Below are positions 39,201-54,210 of a stretch of DNA of 64,000 nucleotides, one piece after another. Source of the stretch: Micromussa lordhowensis (Eukaryota; Cnidaria; Anthozoa; Scleractinia; Lobophylliidae). The first letter of the stretch is position 1. Every line of letters begins with the position of its first letter. The translations under genes and the position numbers were made by a program. The stretch lies in the NCBI GenBank assembly GCA_964020085.1, contig CAXHUQ010000905.1:186001-250000 (forward strand), given 5' to 3'. The notes under the pieces were generated by a model. That model did not search any database and was not told the origin of the DNA. It saw nothing but the letters and a program-made list of their open reading frames with translations.

Positions 39201-42200
39201 GGCCTAGTTTGCTTGAAGTTCAATCGATTCTCGATGTACGAAGCTCTTGTTCAGTCCATTTAGGACGATGCAGGCCTTCACAGAAAGCCATAGTTCAGCT
39301 CTCCGCTGCGGTTTTGATATGTGGAGGTTTGTGTTGACAAGACGCGAACTTTTTGTTGGAAGCACGGTTATTTTAATTGTACAATTCCTGATTGGATGAA
39401 AAGACGTTGGATGTAGTCTTTTTGGCCTCAAAAGCCATACAGGAGAGTAATTTCCTTTTAGATGGAGATGCGCAGATGGTACTCTCGAGACGACATGGCC
39501 ATATTTATGCACAGTTATATATTTCGGTGCATAGTCTTAACACGGTATTCATAACATCAGACATACATCAGTTAAAAAAAAGAAAATAGGTTGTAGCGTG
39601 AACTCACTAGCAGTCTATAGCCATTCAAAGTTATTTCGTGTAGTAGCACATTGATAAAGAAGGAATTACTCTGTCTTTAAGATACACAGAGCTAAATTCC
39701 TCGGCAAAGGGACGTTTCCAGCATTCAGCTGGATCCAACAATCCCAACAAGCCCGGAAGGGGCTGGCTGGCTGGCTGTCTGCCTGCCTGCCTGCCAACGA
39801 AATGGCTTGGGTGCAAACTGTGTCGATGAACGGGAACGTCCAACACATGTGGGATGCGTTGTCTGTAATACTTAAAATAAACTCACGACAGCTGAAAAAC
39901 AACGCATTTCAATTCTCTTGGCAGTCTAGCAACTTGCCAAGCTCTATGCTGATCTATCGAACTAACAATTTGCTTGAATCTAGTCCATTTTAACTTGTCT
40001 GACATGCACGCACTCTCAGTCGGACCTCCAAACTTCAAAAACTATCCACCCCGACTATTTATGCTAATATTCCCAAGGGACGTCAGGGTGGCCAAATGGT
40101 TAACGTGGTGCGCTACGAAGACAGCGAAGGTCGCAGGTCGTGGGTTCGAATCACACTACCGCATAGGGGTTATTCTCAAACTGGCTTGGGGGCCGAATAA
40201 CCTCTCCCCGGCTACGTGGTACGTGGAGATTTGGCTCTGCGAACAAGGAATTACTCTCAAACTGGCTTGGGGGCCGAGTAATTCCTCCCCCAAGAAGTCC
40301 TGCGAGGTTTTTTTGGTTTTTATTTCTGCTTGTCTTGATTTTCCTGATCATTTTTTTTCCCTTTTTCCTGCTCGTAATTCCTTGTTAGTTTTGCTTTTCC
40401 CTACTTTCGGTATTTTTTTAACTTTTCATCAGCGCTAGAAACGGAAAAACAAGAAGCGTTTTGCGGCATTATGGCTTCCTAAGATTTTTAATTTAGCCCG
40501 CGGTGAAATTTTAAGTTACTTTCTTTGTTTTCTTGGCTTAAACTCACTTCTACCAAACATAGGTTGTATTTGATTTTATTTGATGTGACTTGATTGCAGA
40601 ATAATTCTTCAATGATCAACTGTTTCATCAAGTCGCAACCTGCCAGAAACTACATTATCGCGTGTTCAGTGTACTATTTCTTTGGCATTTGAGATCATCT
40701 GCTTCAGAGCGACAACAACGTTTGAACTCCACGAGGGTGTTCACGTCTTAAAACATGGCCACGAACAGAGTGAAAGGAAATCTCGTCAAAGACCGACCGA
40801 TCGTGAGTAGCATTTCCTTGCTTTCTCCAATTGAGGCGTTTTCGGGCTAGCTAACTATGAGAAAAAACTGTCTGTCATTCGCTAGCGGGAGAGAGATTTG
40901 TTTGTGTGACTACCGGTCGATGATCATTGACGTAGGGACAACATACGGAGTGTTCGCTTACTCCTAATTGTGGCCTAGTTTGCTTGAAGTTCAATCGATT
41001 CTCGATGTACGAAGCACTTGTTCAGTCCATTTAGGACGATGCAGGCCTTCACAGAAAGCCATAGTTCAGCTCTCCGCTGCGGTTTTGATATGTGGAGGTT
41101 TGTGTTGACAAGACGCGAACTTTTTGTTGGAAGCACGGTTATTTTAATTGTACAATTCCTGATTGGATGAAAAGACGTTGGATGTAGTCTTTTTGGCCTC
41201 AAAAGCCATACAGGAGAGTAATTTCCTTTTAGATGAAGATGCGCAGATGGTACTCTCGAGACGACATGGCCATATTTATGCACAGTTATATATTTCGGTG
41301 CATAGTCTTAACACGGTATTCATAACATCAGACATACATCAGTTAAAAAAAAGAAAATAGGTTGTAGCGTGAACTCACTACCAGTCTATAGCCATTCAAA
41401 GTTATTTCGTGTAGTAGCACATTGATAAAGAAGGAATTACTCTGTCTTTAAGATACACAGAGCTAAATTCCTCGGCAAAGGGACGTTTCCAGCATTCAGC
41501 TGGATCCAACAATCCCAACAAGCCCGGAAGGGGCTGGCTGGCTGGCTGTCTGCCTGCCTGCCTGCCAACGAAATGGCTTGGGTGCAAACTGTGTCGATGA
41601 ACGGGAACGTCCAACACATGTGGGATGCGTTGTCTGTAATACTTAAAATAAACTCACGACAGCTGAAAAACAACGCATTTCAATTCTCTTGGCAGTCTAG
41701 CAACTTGCCAAGCTCTATGCTGATCTATCGAACTAACAATTTGCTTGAATCTAGTCCATTTTAACTTGTCTGACATGCACGCACTCTCAGTCGGACCTCC
41801 AAACTTCAAAAACTATCCACCCCGACTATTTATGCTAATATTCCCAAGGGACGTCAGGGTGGCCAAATGGTTAACGTGGTGCGCTACGAAGACAGCGAAG
41901 GTCGCAGGTCGTGGGTTCGAATCACACTACCGCATAGGGGTTATTCTCAAACTGGCTTGGGGGCCGAATAACCTCTCCCCGGCTACGTGGTACGTGGAGA
42001 TTTGGGTCTGCGAACAAGGAATTACTCTCAAACTGGCTTGGGGGCCGAGTAATTCCTCCCCCAAGAAGTCCTGCGAGGTTTTTTTGGTTTTTATTTCTGC
42101 TTGTCTTGATTTTCCTGATCATTTTTTTTTTTCCTTTTTCCTGCTCGTAATTCCTTGTTAGTTTTGCTTTTCCCTACTTTCGGTATTTTTTTAACTTTTC

Positions 42201-45200
42201 ATCAGCGCTAGAAACGGAAAAACAAGAAGCGTTTTGCGGCATTATGGCTTCCTAAGATTTTTAATTTAGCCCGCGGTGAAATTTTAAGTTACTTTCTTTG
42301 TTTTCTTGGCTTAAACTCACTTCTACCAAACATAGGTTGTATTTGATTTTATTTGATGTGACTTGATTGCAGAATAATTCTTCAATGATCAACTGTTTCA
42401 TCAAGTCGCAACCTGCCAGAAACTACATTATCGCGTGTTCAGTGTACTATTTCTTTGGCATTTGAGATCATCTGGTTCAGAGCGACAACAACGTTTGAAC
42501 TCCACGAGGGTGTTCACGTCTTAAAACATGGCCACGAACAGAGTGAAAGGAAATCTCGTCAAAGACCGACCGATCGTGAGTAGCATTTCCTTGCTTTCTC
42601 CAATTGAGGCGTTTTCGGGCTAGCTAACTATGAGAAAAAACTGTCTGTCATTCGCTAGCGGGAGAGAGATTTGTTTGTGTGACTACCGGTCGATGATCAT
42701 TAACGTAGGGACAACATACGGAGTGTTCGCTTACTCCTAATTGTGGCCTAGTTTGCTTGAAGTTCAATCGATTCTCGATGTACGAAGCTCTTGTTCAGTC
42801 CATTTAGGACGATGCAGGCCTTCACAGAAAGCCATAGTTCAGCTCTCCGCTGCGGTTTTGATATGTGGAGGTTTGTGTTGACAAGACGCGAACTTTTTGT
42901 TGGAAGCACGGTTATTTTAATTGTACAATTCCTGATTGGATGAAAAGACGTTGGATGTAGTCTTTTTGGCCTCAAAAGCCATACAGGAGAGTAATTTCCT
43001 TTTAGATGGAGATGCGCAGATGGTACTCTCGAGACGACATCGCCATATTTATGCACAGTTATATATTTCGGTGCATAGTCTTAACACGGTATTCATAACA
43101 TCAGACATACATCAGTTAAAAAAAAGAAAATAGGTTGTAGCGTGAACTCACTACCAGTCTATAGCCATTCAAAGTTATTTCGTGTAGTAGCACATTGATA
43201 AAGAAGGAATTACTCTGTCTTTAAGATACACAGAGCTAAATTCCTCGGCAAAGGGACGTTTCCAGCATTCAGCTGGATCCAACAATCCCAACAAGCCCGG
43301 AAGGGGCTGGCTGGCTGGCTGTCTGCCTGCCTGCCTGCCAACGAAATGGCTTGGGTGCAAACTGTGTCGATGAACGGGAACGTCCAACACATGTGGGATG
43401 CGTTGTCTGTAATACTTAAAATAAACTCACGACAGCTGAAAAACAACGCATTTCAATTCTCTTGGCAGTCTAGCAACTTGCCAAGCTCTATGCTGATCTA
43501 TCGAACTAACAATTTGCTTGAATCTAGTCCATTTTAACTTGTCTGACATGCACGCACTCTCAGTCGGACCTCCAAACTTCAAAAACTATCCACCCCGACT
43601 ATTTATGCTAATATTCCCAAGGGACGTCAGGGTGGCCAAATGGTTAACGTGGTGCGCTACGAAGACAGCGAAGGTCGCAGGTCGTGGGTTCGAATCACAC
43701 TACCGCATAGGGGTTATTCTCAAACTGGCTTGGGGGCCGAATAACCTCTCCCCGGCTACGTGGTACGTGGAGATTTGGGTCTGCGAACAAGGAATTACTC
43801 TCAAACTGGCTTGGGGGCCGAGTAATTCCTCCCCCAAGAAGTCCTGCGAGGTTTTTTTGGTTTTTATTTCTGCTTGTCTTGATTTTCCTGATCATTTTTT
43901 TTTCCTTTTTCCTGCTCGTAATTCCTTGTTAGTTTTGCTTTTCCCTACTTTCGGTATTTTTTTAACTTTTCATCAGCGCTAGAAACGGAAAAACAAGAAG
44001 CGTTTTGCGGCATTATGGCTTCCTAAGATTTTTAATTTAGCCCGCGGTGAAATTTTAAGTTACTTTCTTTGTTTTCTTGGCTTAAACTCACTTCTACCAA
44101 ACATAGGTTGTATTTGATTTTATTTGATGTGACTTGATTGCAGAATAATTCTTCAATGATCAACTGTTTCATCAAGTCGCAACCTGCCAGAAACTACATT
44201 ATCGCGTGTTCAGTGTACTATTTCTTTGGCATTTGAGATCATCTGCTTCAGAGCGACAACAACGTTTGAACTCCACGAGGGTGTTCACGTCTTAAAACAT
44301 GGCCACGAACAGAGTGAAAGGAAATCTCGTCAAAGACCGACCGATCGTGAGTAGCATTTCCTTGCTTTCTCCAATTGAGGCGTTTTCGGGCTAGCTAACT
44401 ATGAGAAAAAACTGTCTGTCATTCGCTAGCGGGAGAGAGATTTGTTTGTGTGACTACCGGTCGATGATCATTGACGTAGGGACAACATACGGAGTGTTCG
44501 CTTACTCCTAATTGTGGCCTAGTTTGCTTGAAGTTCAATCGATTCTCGATGTACGAAGCTCTTGTTCAGTCCATTTAGGACGATGCAGGCCTTCACAGAA
44601 AGCCATAGTTCAGCTCTCCGCTGCGGTTTTGATATGTGGAGGTTTGTGTTGACAAGACGCGAACTTTTTGTTGGAAGCACGGTTATTTTAATTGTACAAT
44701 TCCTGATTGGATGAAAAGACGTTGGATGTAGTCTTTTTGGCCTCAAAAGCCATACAGGAGAGTAATTTCCTTTTAGATGGAGATGCGCAGATGGTACTCT
44801 CGAGACGACATGGCCATATTTATGCACAGTTATATATTTCGGTGCATAGTCTTAACACGGTATTCATAACATCAGACATACATCAGTTAAAAAAAAGAAA
44901 ATAGGTTGTAGCGTGAACTCACTACCAGTCTATAGCCATTCAAAGTTATTTCGTGTAGTAGCACATTGATAAAGAAGGAATTACTCTGTCTTTAAGATAC
45001 ACAGAGCTAAATTCCTCGGCAAAGGGACGTTTCCAGCATTCAGCTGGATCCAACAATCCCAACAAGCCCGGAAGGGGCTGGCTGGCTGGCTGTCTGCCTG
45101 CCTGCCTGCCAACGAAATGGCTTGGGTGCAAACTGTGTCGATGAACGGGAACGTCCAACACATGTGGGATGCGTTGTCTGTAATACTTAAAATAAACTCA

Positions 45201-48200
45201 CGACAGCTGAAAAACAACGCAATTCAATTCTCTTGGCAGTCTAGCAACTTGCCAAGCTCTACGCTGATCTATCGAACTAACAATTTGCTTGAATCTAGTC
45301 CATTTTAACTTGTCTGACATGCACGCACTCTCAGTCGGACCTCCAAACTTCAAAAACTATCCACCCCGACTATTTATGCTAATATTCCCAAGGGACGTCA
45401 GAGTGGCCAAATGGTTAACGTGGTGCGCTACGAAGACAGCGAAGGTCGCAGGTCGTGGGTTCGAATCACACTACCGCATAGGGGTTATTCTCAAACTGGC
45501 TTGGGGGCCGAATAACCTCTCCCCGGCTACGTGGTACGTGGAGATTTGGGTCTGCGAACAAGGAATTACTCTCAAACTGGCTTGGGGGCCGAGTAATTCC
45601 TCCTCCAAGAAGTCCTGCGAGGTTTTTTTGGTTTTTATTTCTGCTTGTCTTGATTTTCCTGATCATTTTTTTTTCCTTTTTCCTGCTCGTAATTCCTTGT
45701 TAGTTTTGCTTTTCCCTACTTTCGGTATTTTTTTAACTTTTCATCAGCGCTAGAAACGGAAAAACAAGAAGCGTTTTGCGGCATTATGGCTTCCTAAGAT
45801 TTTTAATTTAGCCCGCGGTGAAATTTTAAGTTACTTTCTTTGTTTTCTTGGCTTAAACTCACTTCTACCAAACATAGGTTGTATTTGATTTTATTTGATG
45901 TGACTTGATTGCAGAATAATTCTTCAATGATCAACTGTTTCATCAAGTCGCAACCTGCCAGAAACTACATTATCGCGTGTTCAGTGTACTATTTCTTTGG
46001 CATTTGAGATCATCTGCTTCAGAGCGACAACAACGTTTGAACTCCACGAGGGTGTTCACGTCTTAAAACATGGCCACGAACAGAGTGAAAGGAAATCTCG
46101 TCAAAGACCGACCGATCGTGAGTAGCATTTCCTTGCTTTCTCCAATTGAGGCGTTTTCGGGCTAGCTAACTATGAGAAAAAACTGTCTGTCATTCGCTAG
46201 CGGGAGAGAGATTTGTTTGTGTGACTACCGGTCGATGATCATTGATGTAGGGACAACATACGGAGTGTTCGCTTACTCCTAATTGTGGCCTAGTTTGCTT
46301 GAAGTTCAATCGATTCTCGATGTACGAAGCTCTTGTTCAGTCCATTTAGGACGATGCAGGCCTTCACAGAAAGCCATAGTTCAGCTCTCCGCTGCGGTTT
46401 TGATATGTGGAGGTTTGTGTTGACAAGACGCGAACTTTTTGTTGGAAGCACGGTTATTTTAATTGTACAATTCCTGATTGGATGAAAAGACGTTGGATGT
46501 AGTCTTTTTGGCCTCAAAAGCCATACAGGAGAGTAATTTCCTTTTAGATGAAGATGCGCAGATGGTACTCTCGAGACGACATCGCCATATTTATGCACAG
46601 TTATATATTTCGGTGCATAGTCTTAACACGGTATTCATAACATCAGACATACATCAGTTAAAAAAAAGAAAATAGGTTGTAGCGTGAACTCACTACCAGT
46701 CTATAGCCATTCAAAGTTATTTCGTGTAGTAGCACATTGATAAAGAAGGAATTACTCTGTCTTTAAGATACACAGAGCTAAATTCCTCGGCAAAGGGACG
46801 TTTCCAGCATTCAGCTGGATCCAACAATCCCAACAAGCCCGGAAGGGGCTGGCTGGCTGTCTGCCTGCCTGCCTGCCTGCCTGCCAACGAAATGGCTTGG
46901 GTGCAAACTGTGTCGATGAACGGGAACGTCCAACACATGTGGGATGCGTTGTCTGTAATACTTAAAATAAACTCACGACAGCTGAAAAACAACGCATTTC
47001 AATTCTCTTGGCAGTCTAGCAACTTGCCAAGCTCTACGCTGATCTATCGAACTAACAATTTGCTTGAATCTAGTCCATTTTAACTTGTCTGACATGCACG
47101 CACTCTCAGTCGGACCTCCAAACTTCAAAAACTATCCACCCCGACTATTTATGCTAATATTCCCAAGGGACGTCAGAGTGGCCAAATGGTTAACGTGGTG
47201 CGCTACGAAGACAGCGAAGGTCGCAGGTCGTGGGTTCGAATCACACTACCGCATAGGGGTTATTCTCAAACTGGCTTGGGGGCCGAATAACCTCTCCCCG
47301 GCTACGTGGTACGTGGAGATTTGGGTCTGCGAACAAGGAATTACTCTCAAACTGGCTTGGGGGCCGAGTAATTCCTCCCCCAAGAAGTCCTGCGAGGTTT
47401 TTTTGGTTTTTATTTCTGCTTGTCTTGATTTTCCTGATCATTTTTTTTTCCTTTTTCCTGCTCGTAATTCCTTGTTAGTTTTGCTTTTCCCTACTTTCGG
47501 TATTTTTTTAACTTTTCATCAGCGCTAGAAACGGAAAAACAAGAAGCGTTTTGCGGCATTATGGCTTCCTAAGATTTTTAATTTAGCCCGCGGTGAAATT
47601 TTAAGTTACTTTCTTTGTTTTCTTGGCTTAAACTCACTTCTACCAAACATAGGTTGTATTTGATTTTATTTGATGTGACTTGATTGCAGAATAATTCTTC
47701 AATGATCAACTGTTTCATCAAGTCGCAACCTGCCAGAAACTACATTATCGCGTGTTCAGTGTACTATTTCTTTGGCATTTGAGATCATCTGCTTCAGAGC
47801 GACAACAACGTTTGAACTCCACGAGGGTGTTCACGTCTTAAAACATGGCCACGAACAGAGTGAAAGGAAATCTCGTCAAAGACCGACCGATCGTGAGTAG
47901 CATTTCCTTGCTTTCTCCAATTGAGGCGTTTTCGGGCTAGCTAACTATGAGAAAAAACTGTCTATCATTCGCTAGCGGGAGAGAGATTTGTTTGTGTGAC
48001 TACCGGTCGATGATCATTGACGTAGGGACAACATACGGAGTGTTCGCTTACTCCTAATTGTGGCCTAGTTTGCTTGAAGTTCAATCGATTCTCGATGTAC
48101 GAAGCTCTTGTTCAGTCCATTTAGGACGATGCAGGCCTTCACAGAAAGCCATAGTTCAGCTCTCCGCTGCGGTTTTGATATGTGGAGGTTTGTGTTGACA

Positions 48201-51200
48201 AGACGCGAACTTTTTGTTGGAAGCACGGTTATTTTAATTGTACAATTCTTGATTGGATGAAAAGACGTTGGATGTAGTCTTTTTGGCCTCAAAAGCCATA
48301 CAGGAGAGTAATTTCCTTTTAGATGGAGATGCGCAGATGGTACTCTCGAGACGACATCGCCATATTTATGCACAGTTATATATTTCGGTGCATAGTCTTA
48401 ACACGGTATTCATAACATCAGACATACATCAGTTAAAAAAAAGAAAATAGGTTGTAGCGTGAACTCACTACCAGTCTATAGCCATTCAAAGTTATTTCGT
48501 GTAGTAGCACATTGATAAAGAAGGAATTACTCTGTCTTTAAGATACACAGAGCTAAATTCCTCGGCAAAGGGACGTTTCCAGCATTCAGCTGGATCCAAC
48601 AATCCCAACAAGCCCGGAAGGGGCTGGCTGGCTGGCTGTCTGCCTGCCTGCCTGCCTGCCTGCCAACGAAATGGCTTGGGTGCAAACTGTGTCGATGAAC
48701 GGGAACGTCCAACACATGTGGGATGCGTTGTCTGTAATACTTAAAATAAACTCACGACACCTGAAAAACAACGCATTTCAATTCTCTTGGCAGTCTAGCA
48801 ACTTGCCAAGCTCTATGCTGATCTATCGAACTAACAATTTGCTTGAATCTAGTCCATTTTAACTTGTCTGACATGCACGCACTCTCAGTCGGACCTCCAA
48901 ACTTCAAAAACTATCCACCCCGACTATTTATGCTAATATTCCCAAGGGACGTCAGGGTGGCCAAATGGTTAACGTGGTGCGCTACGAAGACAGCGAAGGT
49001 CGCAGGTCGTGGGTTCGAATCACACTACCGCATAGGGGTTATTCTCAAACTGGCTTGGGGGCCGAATAACCTCTCCCCGGCTACGTGGTACGTGGAGATT
49101 TGGGTCTGCGAACAAGGAATTACTCTCAAACTGGCTTGGGGGCCGAGTAATTCCTCCCCCAAGAAGTCCTGCGAGGTTTTTTTGGTTTTTATTTCTGCTT
49201 GTCTTGATTTTCCTGATCATTTTTTTTTCCTTTTTCCTGCTCGTAATTCCTTGTTAGTTTTGCTTTTCCCTACTTTCGGTATTTTTTTAACTTTTCATCA
49301 GCGCTAGAAACGGAAAAACAAGAAGCGTTTTGCGGCATTATGGCTTCCTAAGATTTTTAATTTAGCCCGCGGTGAAATTTTAAGTTACTTTCTTTGTTTT
49401 CTTGGCTTAAACTCACTTCTACCAAACATAGGTTGTATTTGATTTTATTTGATGTGACTTGATTGCAGAATAATTCTTCAATGATCAACTGTTTCATCAA
49501 GTCGCAACCTGCCAGAAACTACATTATCGCGTGTTCAGTGTACTATTTCTTTGGCATTTGAGATCATCTGCTTCAGAGCGACAACAACGTTTGAACTCCA
49601 CGAGGGTGTTCACGTCTTAAAACATGGCCACGAACAGAGTGAAAGGAAATCTCGTCAAAGACCGACCGATCGTGAGTAGCATTTCCTTGCTTTCTCCAAT
49701 TGAGGCGTTTTCGGGCTAGCTAACTATGAGAAAAAACTGTCTGTCATTCGCTAGCGGGAGAGAGATTTGTTTGTGTGACTACCGGTCGATGATCATTGAC
49801 GTAGGGACAACATACGGAGTGTTCGCTTACTCCTAATTGTGGCCTAGTTTGCTTGAAGTTCAATCGATTCTCGATGTACGAAGCTCTTGTTCAGTCCATT
49901 TAGGACGATGCAGGCCTTCACAGAAAGCCATAGTTCAGCTCTCCGCTGCGGTTTTGATATGTGGAGGTTTGTGTTGACAAGACGCGAACTTTTTGTTGGA
50001 AGCACGGTTATTTTAATTGTACAATTCCTGATTGGATGAAAAGACGTTGGATGTAGTCTTTTTGGCCTCAAAAGCCATACAGGAGAGTAATTTCCTTTTA
50101 GATGGAGATGCGCAGATGGTACTCTCGAGACGACATCGCCATATTTATGCACAGTTATATATTTCGGTGCATAGTCTTAACACGGTATTCATAACATCAG
50201 ACATACATCAGTTAAAAAAAAGAAAATAGGTTCTAGCGTGAACTCACTACCAGTCTATAGCCATTCAAAGTTATTTCGTGTAGTAGCACATTGATAAAGA
50301 AGGAATTACTCTGTCTTTAAGATACACAGAGCTAAATTCCTCGGCAAAGGGACGTTTCCAGCATTCAGCTGGATCCAACAATCCCAACAAGCCCGGAAGG
50401 GGCTGGCTGGCTGGCTGTCTGCCTGCCTGCCTGCCTGCCAACGAAATGGCTTGGGTGCAAACTGTGTCGATGAACGGGAACGTCCAACACATGTGGGATG
50501 CGTTGTCTGTAATACTTAAAATAAACTCACGACACCTGAAAAACAATGCATTTCAATTCTCTTGGCAGTCTAGCAACTTGCCAAGCTCTATGCTGATCTA
50601 TCGAACTAACAATTTGCTTGAATCTAGTCCATTTTAACTTGTCTGACATGCACGCACTCTCAGTCGGACCTCCAAACTTCAAAAACTATCCACCCGGACT
50701 ATTTATGCTAATATTCCCAAGGGACGTCAGGGTGGCCAAATGGTTAACGTGGTGCGCTACGAAGACAGCGAAGGTCGCAGGTCGTGGGTTCGAATCACAC
50801 TACCGCATAGGGGTTATTCTCAAACTGGCTTGGGGGCCGAATAACCTCTCCCCGGCTACGTGGTACGTAGAGATTTGGGTCTGCGAACAAGGAATTACTC
50901 TCAAACTGGCTTGGGGGCCGAGTAATTCCTCCCCCAAGAAGTCCTGCGAGGTTTTTTTGGTTTTTATTTCTGCTTGTCTTGATTTTCCTGATCATTTTTT
51001 TTTCCTTTTTCCTGCTCGTAATTCCTTGTTAGTTTTGCTTTTCCCTACTTTCGGTATTTTTTTAACTTTTCATCAGCGCTAGAAACGGAAAAACAAGAAG
51101 CGTTTTGTGGCATTATGGCTTCCTAAGATTTTTAATTTAGCCCGCGGTGAAATTTTAAGTTACTTTCTTTGTTTTCTTGGCTTAAACTCACTTCTACCAA

Positions 51201-53742
51201 ACATAGGTTGTATTTGATTTTATTTGATGTGACTTGATTGCAGAATAATTCTTCAATGATCAACTGTTTCATCAAGTCACAACCTGCCAGAAACTACATT
51301 ATCGCGTGTTCAGTGTACTATTTCTTTGGCATTTGAGATCATCTGCTTCAGAGCGACAACAACGTTTGAACTCCACGAGGGTGTTCACGTCTTAAAACAT
51401 GGCCACGAACAGAGTGAAAGGAAATCTCGTCAAAGACCGACCGATCGTGAGTAGCATTTCCTTGCTTTCTCCAATTGAGGCGTTTTCGGGCTAGCTAACT
51501 ATGAGAAAAGACTGTCTGTCATTCGCTAGCGGGAGAGAGATTTGTTTGTGTGACTACCGGTCGATGATCATTGACGTAGGGACAACATACGGAGTGTTCG
51601 CTTACTCCTAATTGTGGCCTAGTTTGCTTGAAGTTCAATCGATTCTCGATGTACGAAGCTCTTGTTCAGTCCATTTAGGACGATGCAGGCCTTCACAGAA
51701 AGCCATAGTTCAGCTCTCCGCTGCGGTTTTGATATTTGGAGGTTTGTGTTGACAAGACGCGAACTTTTTGTTGGAAGCACGGTTATTTTAATTGTACAAT
51801 TCCTGATTGGATGAAAAGACGTTGGATGTAGTCTTTTTGGCCTCAAAAGCCATACAGGAGAGTAATTTCCTTTTAGATGGAGATGCGCAGATGGTACTCT
51901 CGAGACGACATGGCCATATTTATGCACAGTTATATATTTCGGTGCATAGTCTTAACACGGTATTCATAACATCAGACATACATCAGTTAAAAAAAAGAAA
52001 ATAGGTTGTAGCGTGAACTCACTACCAGTCTATAGCCATTCAAAGTTATTTCGTGTAGTAGCACATTGATAAAGAAGGAATTACTCTGTCTTTAAGATAC
52101 ACAGAGCTAAATTCCTCGGCAAAGGGACGTTTCCAGCATTCAGCTGGATCCAACAATCCCAACAAGCCCGGAAGGGGCTGGCTGGCTGGCTGTCTGCCTG
52201 CCTGCCTGCCAACGAAATGGCTTGGGTGCAAACTGTGTCGATGAACGGGAACGTCCAACACATGTGGGATGCGTTGTCTGTAATACTTAAAATAAACTCA
52301 CGACAGCTGAAAAACAACGCATTTCAATTCTCTTGGCAGTCTAGCAACTTGCCAAGCTCTATGCTGATCTATCGAACTAACAATTTGCTTGAATCTAGTC
52401 CATTTTAACTTGTCTGACATGCACGCACTCTCAGTCGGACCGCCAAACTTCAAAAACTATCCACCCCGACTATTTATGCTAATATTCCCAAGGGACGTCA
52501 GGGTGGCCAAATGGTTAACGTGGTGCGCTACGAAGACAGCGAAGGTCGCAGGTCGTGGGTTCGAATCACACTACCGCATAGGGGTTATTCTCAAACTGGC
52601 TTGGGGGCCGAATAACCTCTCCCCGGCTACGTGGTACGTGGAGATTTGGCTCTGCGAACAAGGAATTACTCTCAAACTGGCTTGGGGGCCGAGTAATTCC
52701 TCCCCCAAGAAGTCCTGCGAGGTTTTTTTGGTTTTTATTTCTGCTTGTCTTGATTTTCCTGATCATTTTTTTTTCCTTTTTCCTGCTCGTAATTCCTTGT
52801 TAGTTTTGCTTTTCCCTACTTTCGGTATTTTTTTAACTTTTCATCAGCGCTAGAAACGGAAAAAACAAGAAGCGTTTTGCGGCATTATGGCTTCCTAAGA
52901 TTTTTAATTTAGCCCGCGGTGAAATTTTAAGTTACTTTCTTTGTTTTCTTGGCTTAAACTCACTTCTACCAAACATAGGTTGTATTTGATTTTATTTGAT
53001 GTGACTTGATTGCAGAATAATTCTTCAATGATCAACTGTTTCATCAAGTCGCAACCTGCCAGAAACTACATTATCGCGTGTTCAGTGTACTATTTCTTTG
53101 GCATTTGAGATCATCTGGTTCAGAGCGACAACAACGTTTGAACTCCACGAGGGTGTTCACGTCTTAAAACATGGCCACGAACAGAGTGAAAGGAAATCTC
53201 GTCAAAGACCGACGATCGTGAGTAGCATTTCCTTGCTTTCTCCAATTGAGGCGTTTTCGGGCTAGCTAACTATGAGAAAAAACTGTCTGTCATTCGCTAG
53301 CGGGAGAGAGATTTGTTTGTGTGACTACCGGTCGATGATCATTGACGTAGGGACAACATACGGAGTGTTCGCTTACTCCTAATTGTGGCCTAGTTTGCTT
53401 GAAGTTCAATCGATTCTCGATGTACGAAGCTCTTGTTCAGTCCATTTAGGACGATGCAGGCCTTCACAGAAAGCCATAGTTCAGCTCTCCGCTGCGGTTT
53501 TGATATGTGGAGGTTTGTGTTGACAAGACGCGAACTTTTTGTTGGAAGCACGGTTATTTTAATTGTACAATTTCTGATTGGATGAAAAGACGTTGGATGT
53601 AGTCTTTTTGGCCTCAAAAGCCATACAGGAGAGTAATTTCCTTTTAGATGGAGATGCGCAGATGGTACTCTCGAGACGACATGGCCATATTTATGCACAG
53701 TTATATATTTCGGTGCATAGTCTTAACACGGTATTCATAACA

Positions 53743-53898
53743 TCAGATTGCTTCTTTGCATTTGCCCGTGGAAACCAGAATAGCAAGCTGCTCACGGAGC
53801 GCTGGAATGTCGGGGCTCAGTGGTTCGATGGGCCGTGCAGGCTCGACTTCAAGCATTTTCATGACATCTGCCAACTCGGGGTCGTTTTGTTCAGCCAT
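53743..53898 (-). pseudogene. Truncated small element protein
   Basis: The frame starts at ATG 53898 (MAEQNDPEL) and encodes about 51 residues, rich in Glu and Pro, with 'ALREQLAILVSTGKCKEAI' at the end. It then hits a TGA formed by array sequence just past the breakpoint. From memory, the LVSTGK-type segment recurs in small proteins of cnidarian elements of this kind, which I could not check. The function is unknown. The frame remains open upstream of this ATG to 53985, but that part overlaps the preceding small ORF in another frame. The original C-terminus is missing, which indicates the element lost its left part here. Confidence 0.5.
53747..53748. other. Breakpoint: array / virus-like element
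   Basis: The last unit matches the others through CATAACATCAGA at 53747, then diverges completely (TTGCTTC here, CATACATCAG in the units). A minus-strand coding frame of the neighbouring element is cut at the same point, and its stop codon is supplied by array bases. No terminal inverted repeat or target duplication is visible, so this looks like a recombination or truncation breakpoint and not a clean insertion end. Confidence 0.85.
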
Positions 53899-53923
53899 TA
53901 TGTAATTCATTTTTTTTTTCATT

Positions 53924-54207
53924 TCAGTTTGCAAACTTGAAAACGGGATATTGATACCCCGCTCTTGAATTTTGCAAACCGTCATACATGATGTAAGAAG
54001 TTTGTTTCCGTCTGTTGAGCTCCCAATACAAAGAAGCTGGCGCCTAATACGATTTCACGCCGTCTTTCGTCTCGAGTGTGACGACACTTATCGGCTTGCT
54101 CTGATCGTTTTTACCGCTTCGAGTCCGTGACACTTGTAAGCTACTCCAGGTTTCATTTCTCGCCAGCTCAAGATTTTTTCGGCTTCTTCGAATCGTTGCT
54201 CCATCAT
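53924..54207 (-). pseudogene. Broken small ORF, ~94 codons
   Basis: An ATG at 54207, three bases after the ATPase stop, opens MMEQRFEEAEKILSWREMKP. The frame stops early, but a second frame continues to a TGA at 53924-53926 with a coherent Tyr-rich segment including 'SYIMYDGLQNSRAGYQYP'. The 284-nt span needs one extra base to stay in frame. An A5 run on the coding strand near 54108-54112 is the likely site. A separate in-frame TAG lies at 54044-54046. Tight packing after the ATPase suggests a cotranscribed small gene. I do not recognise the protein. Possibilities include a DNA-binding or accessory protein, but nothing in the sequence decides this. Confidence 0.5.
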
Positions 54208-54210
54208 GCG

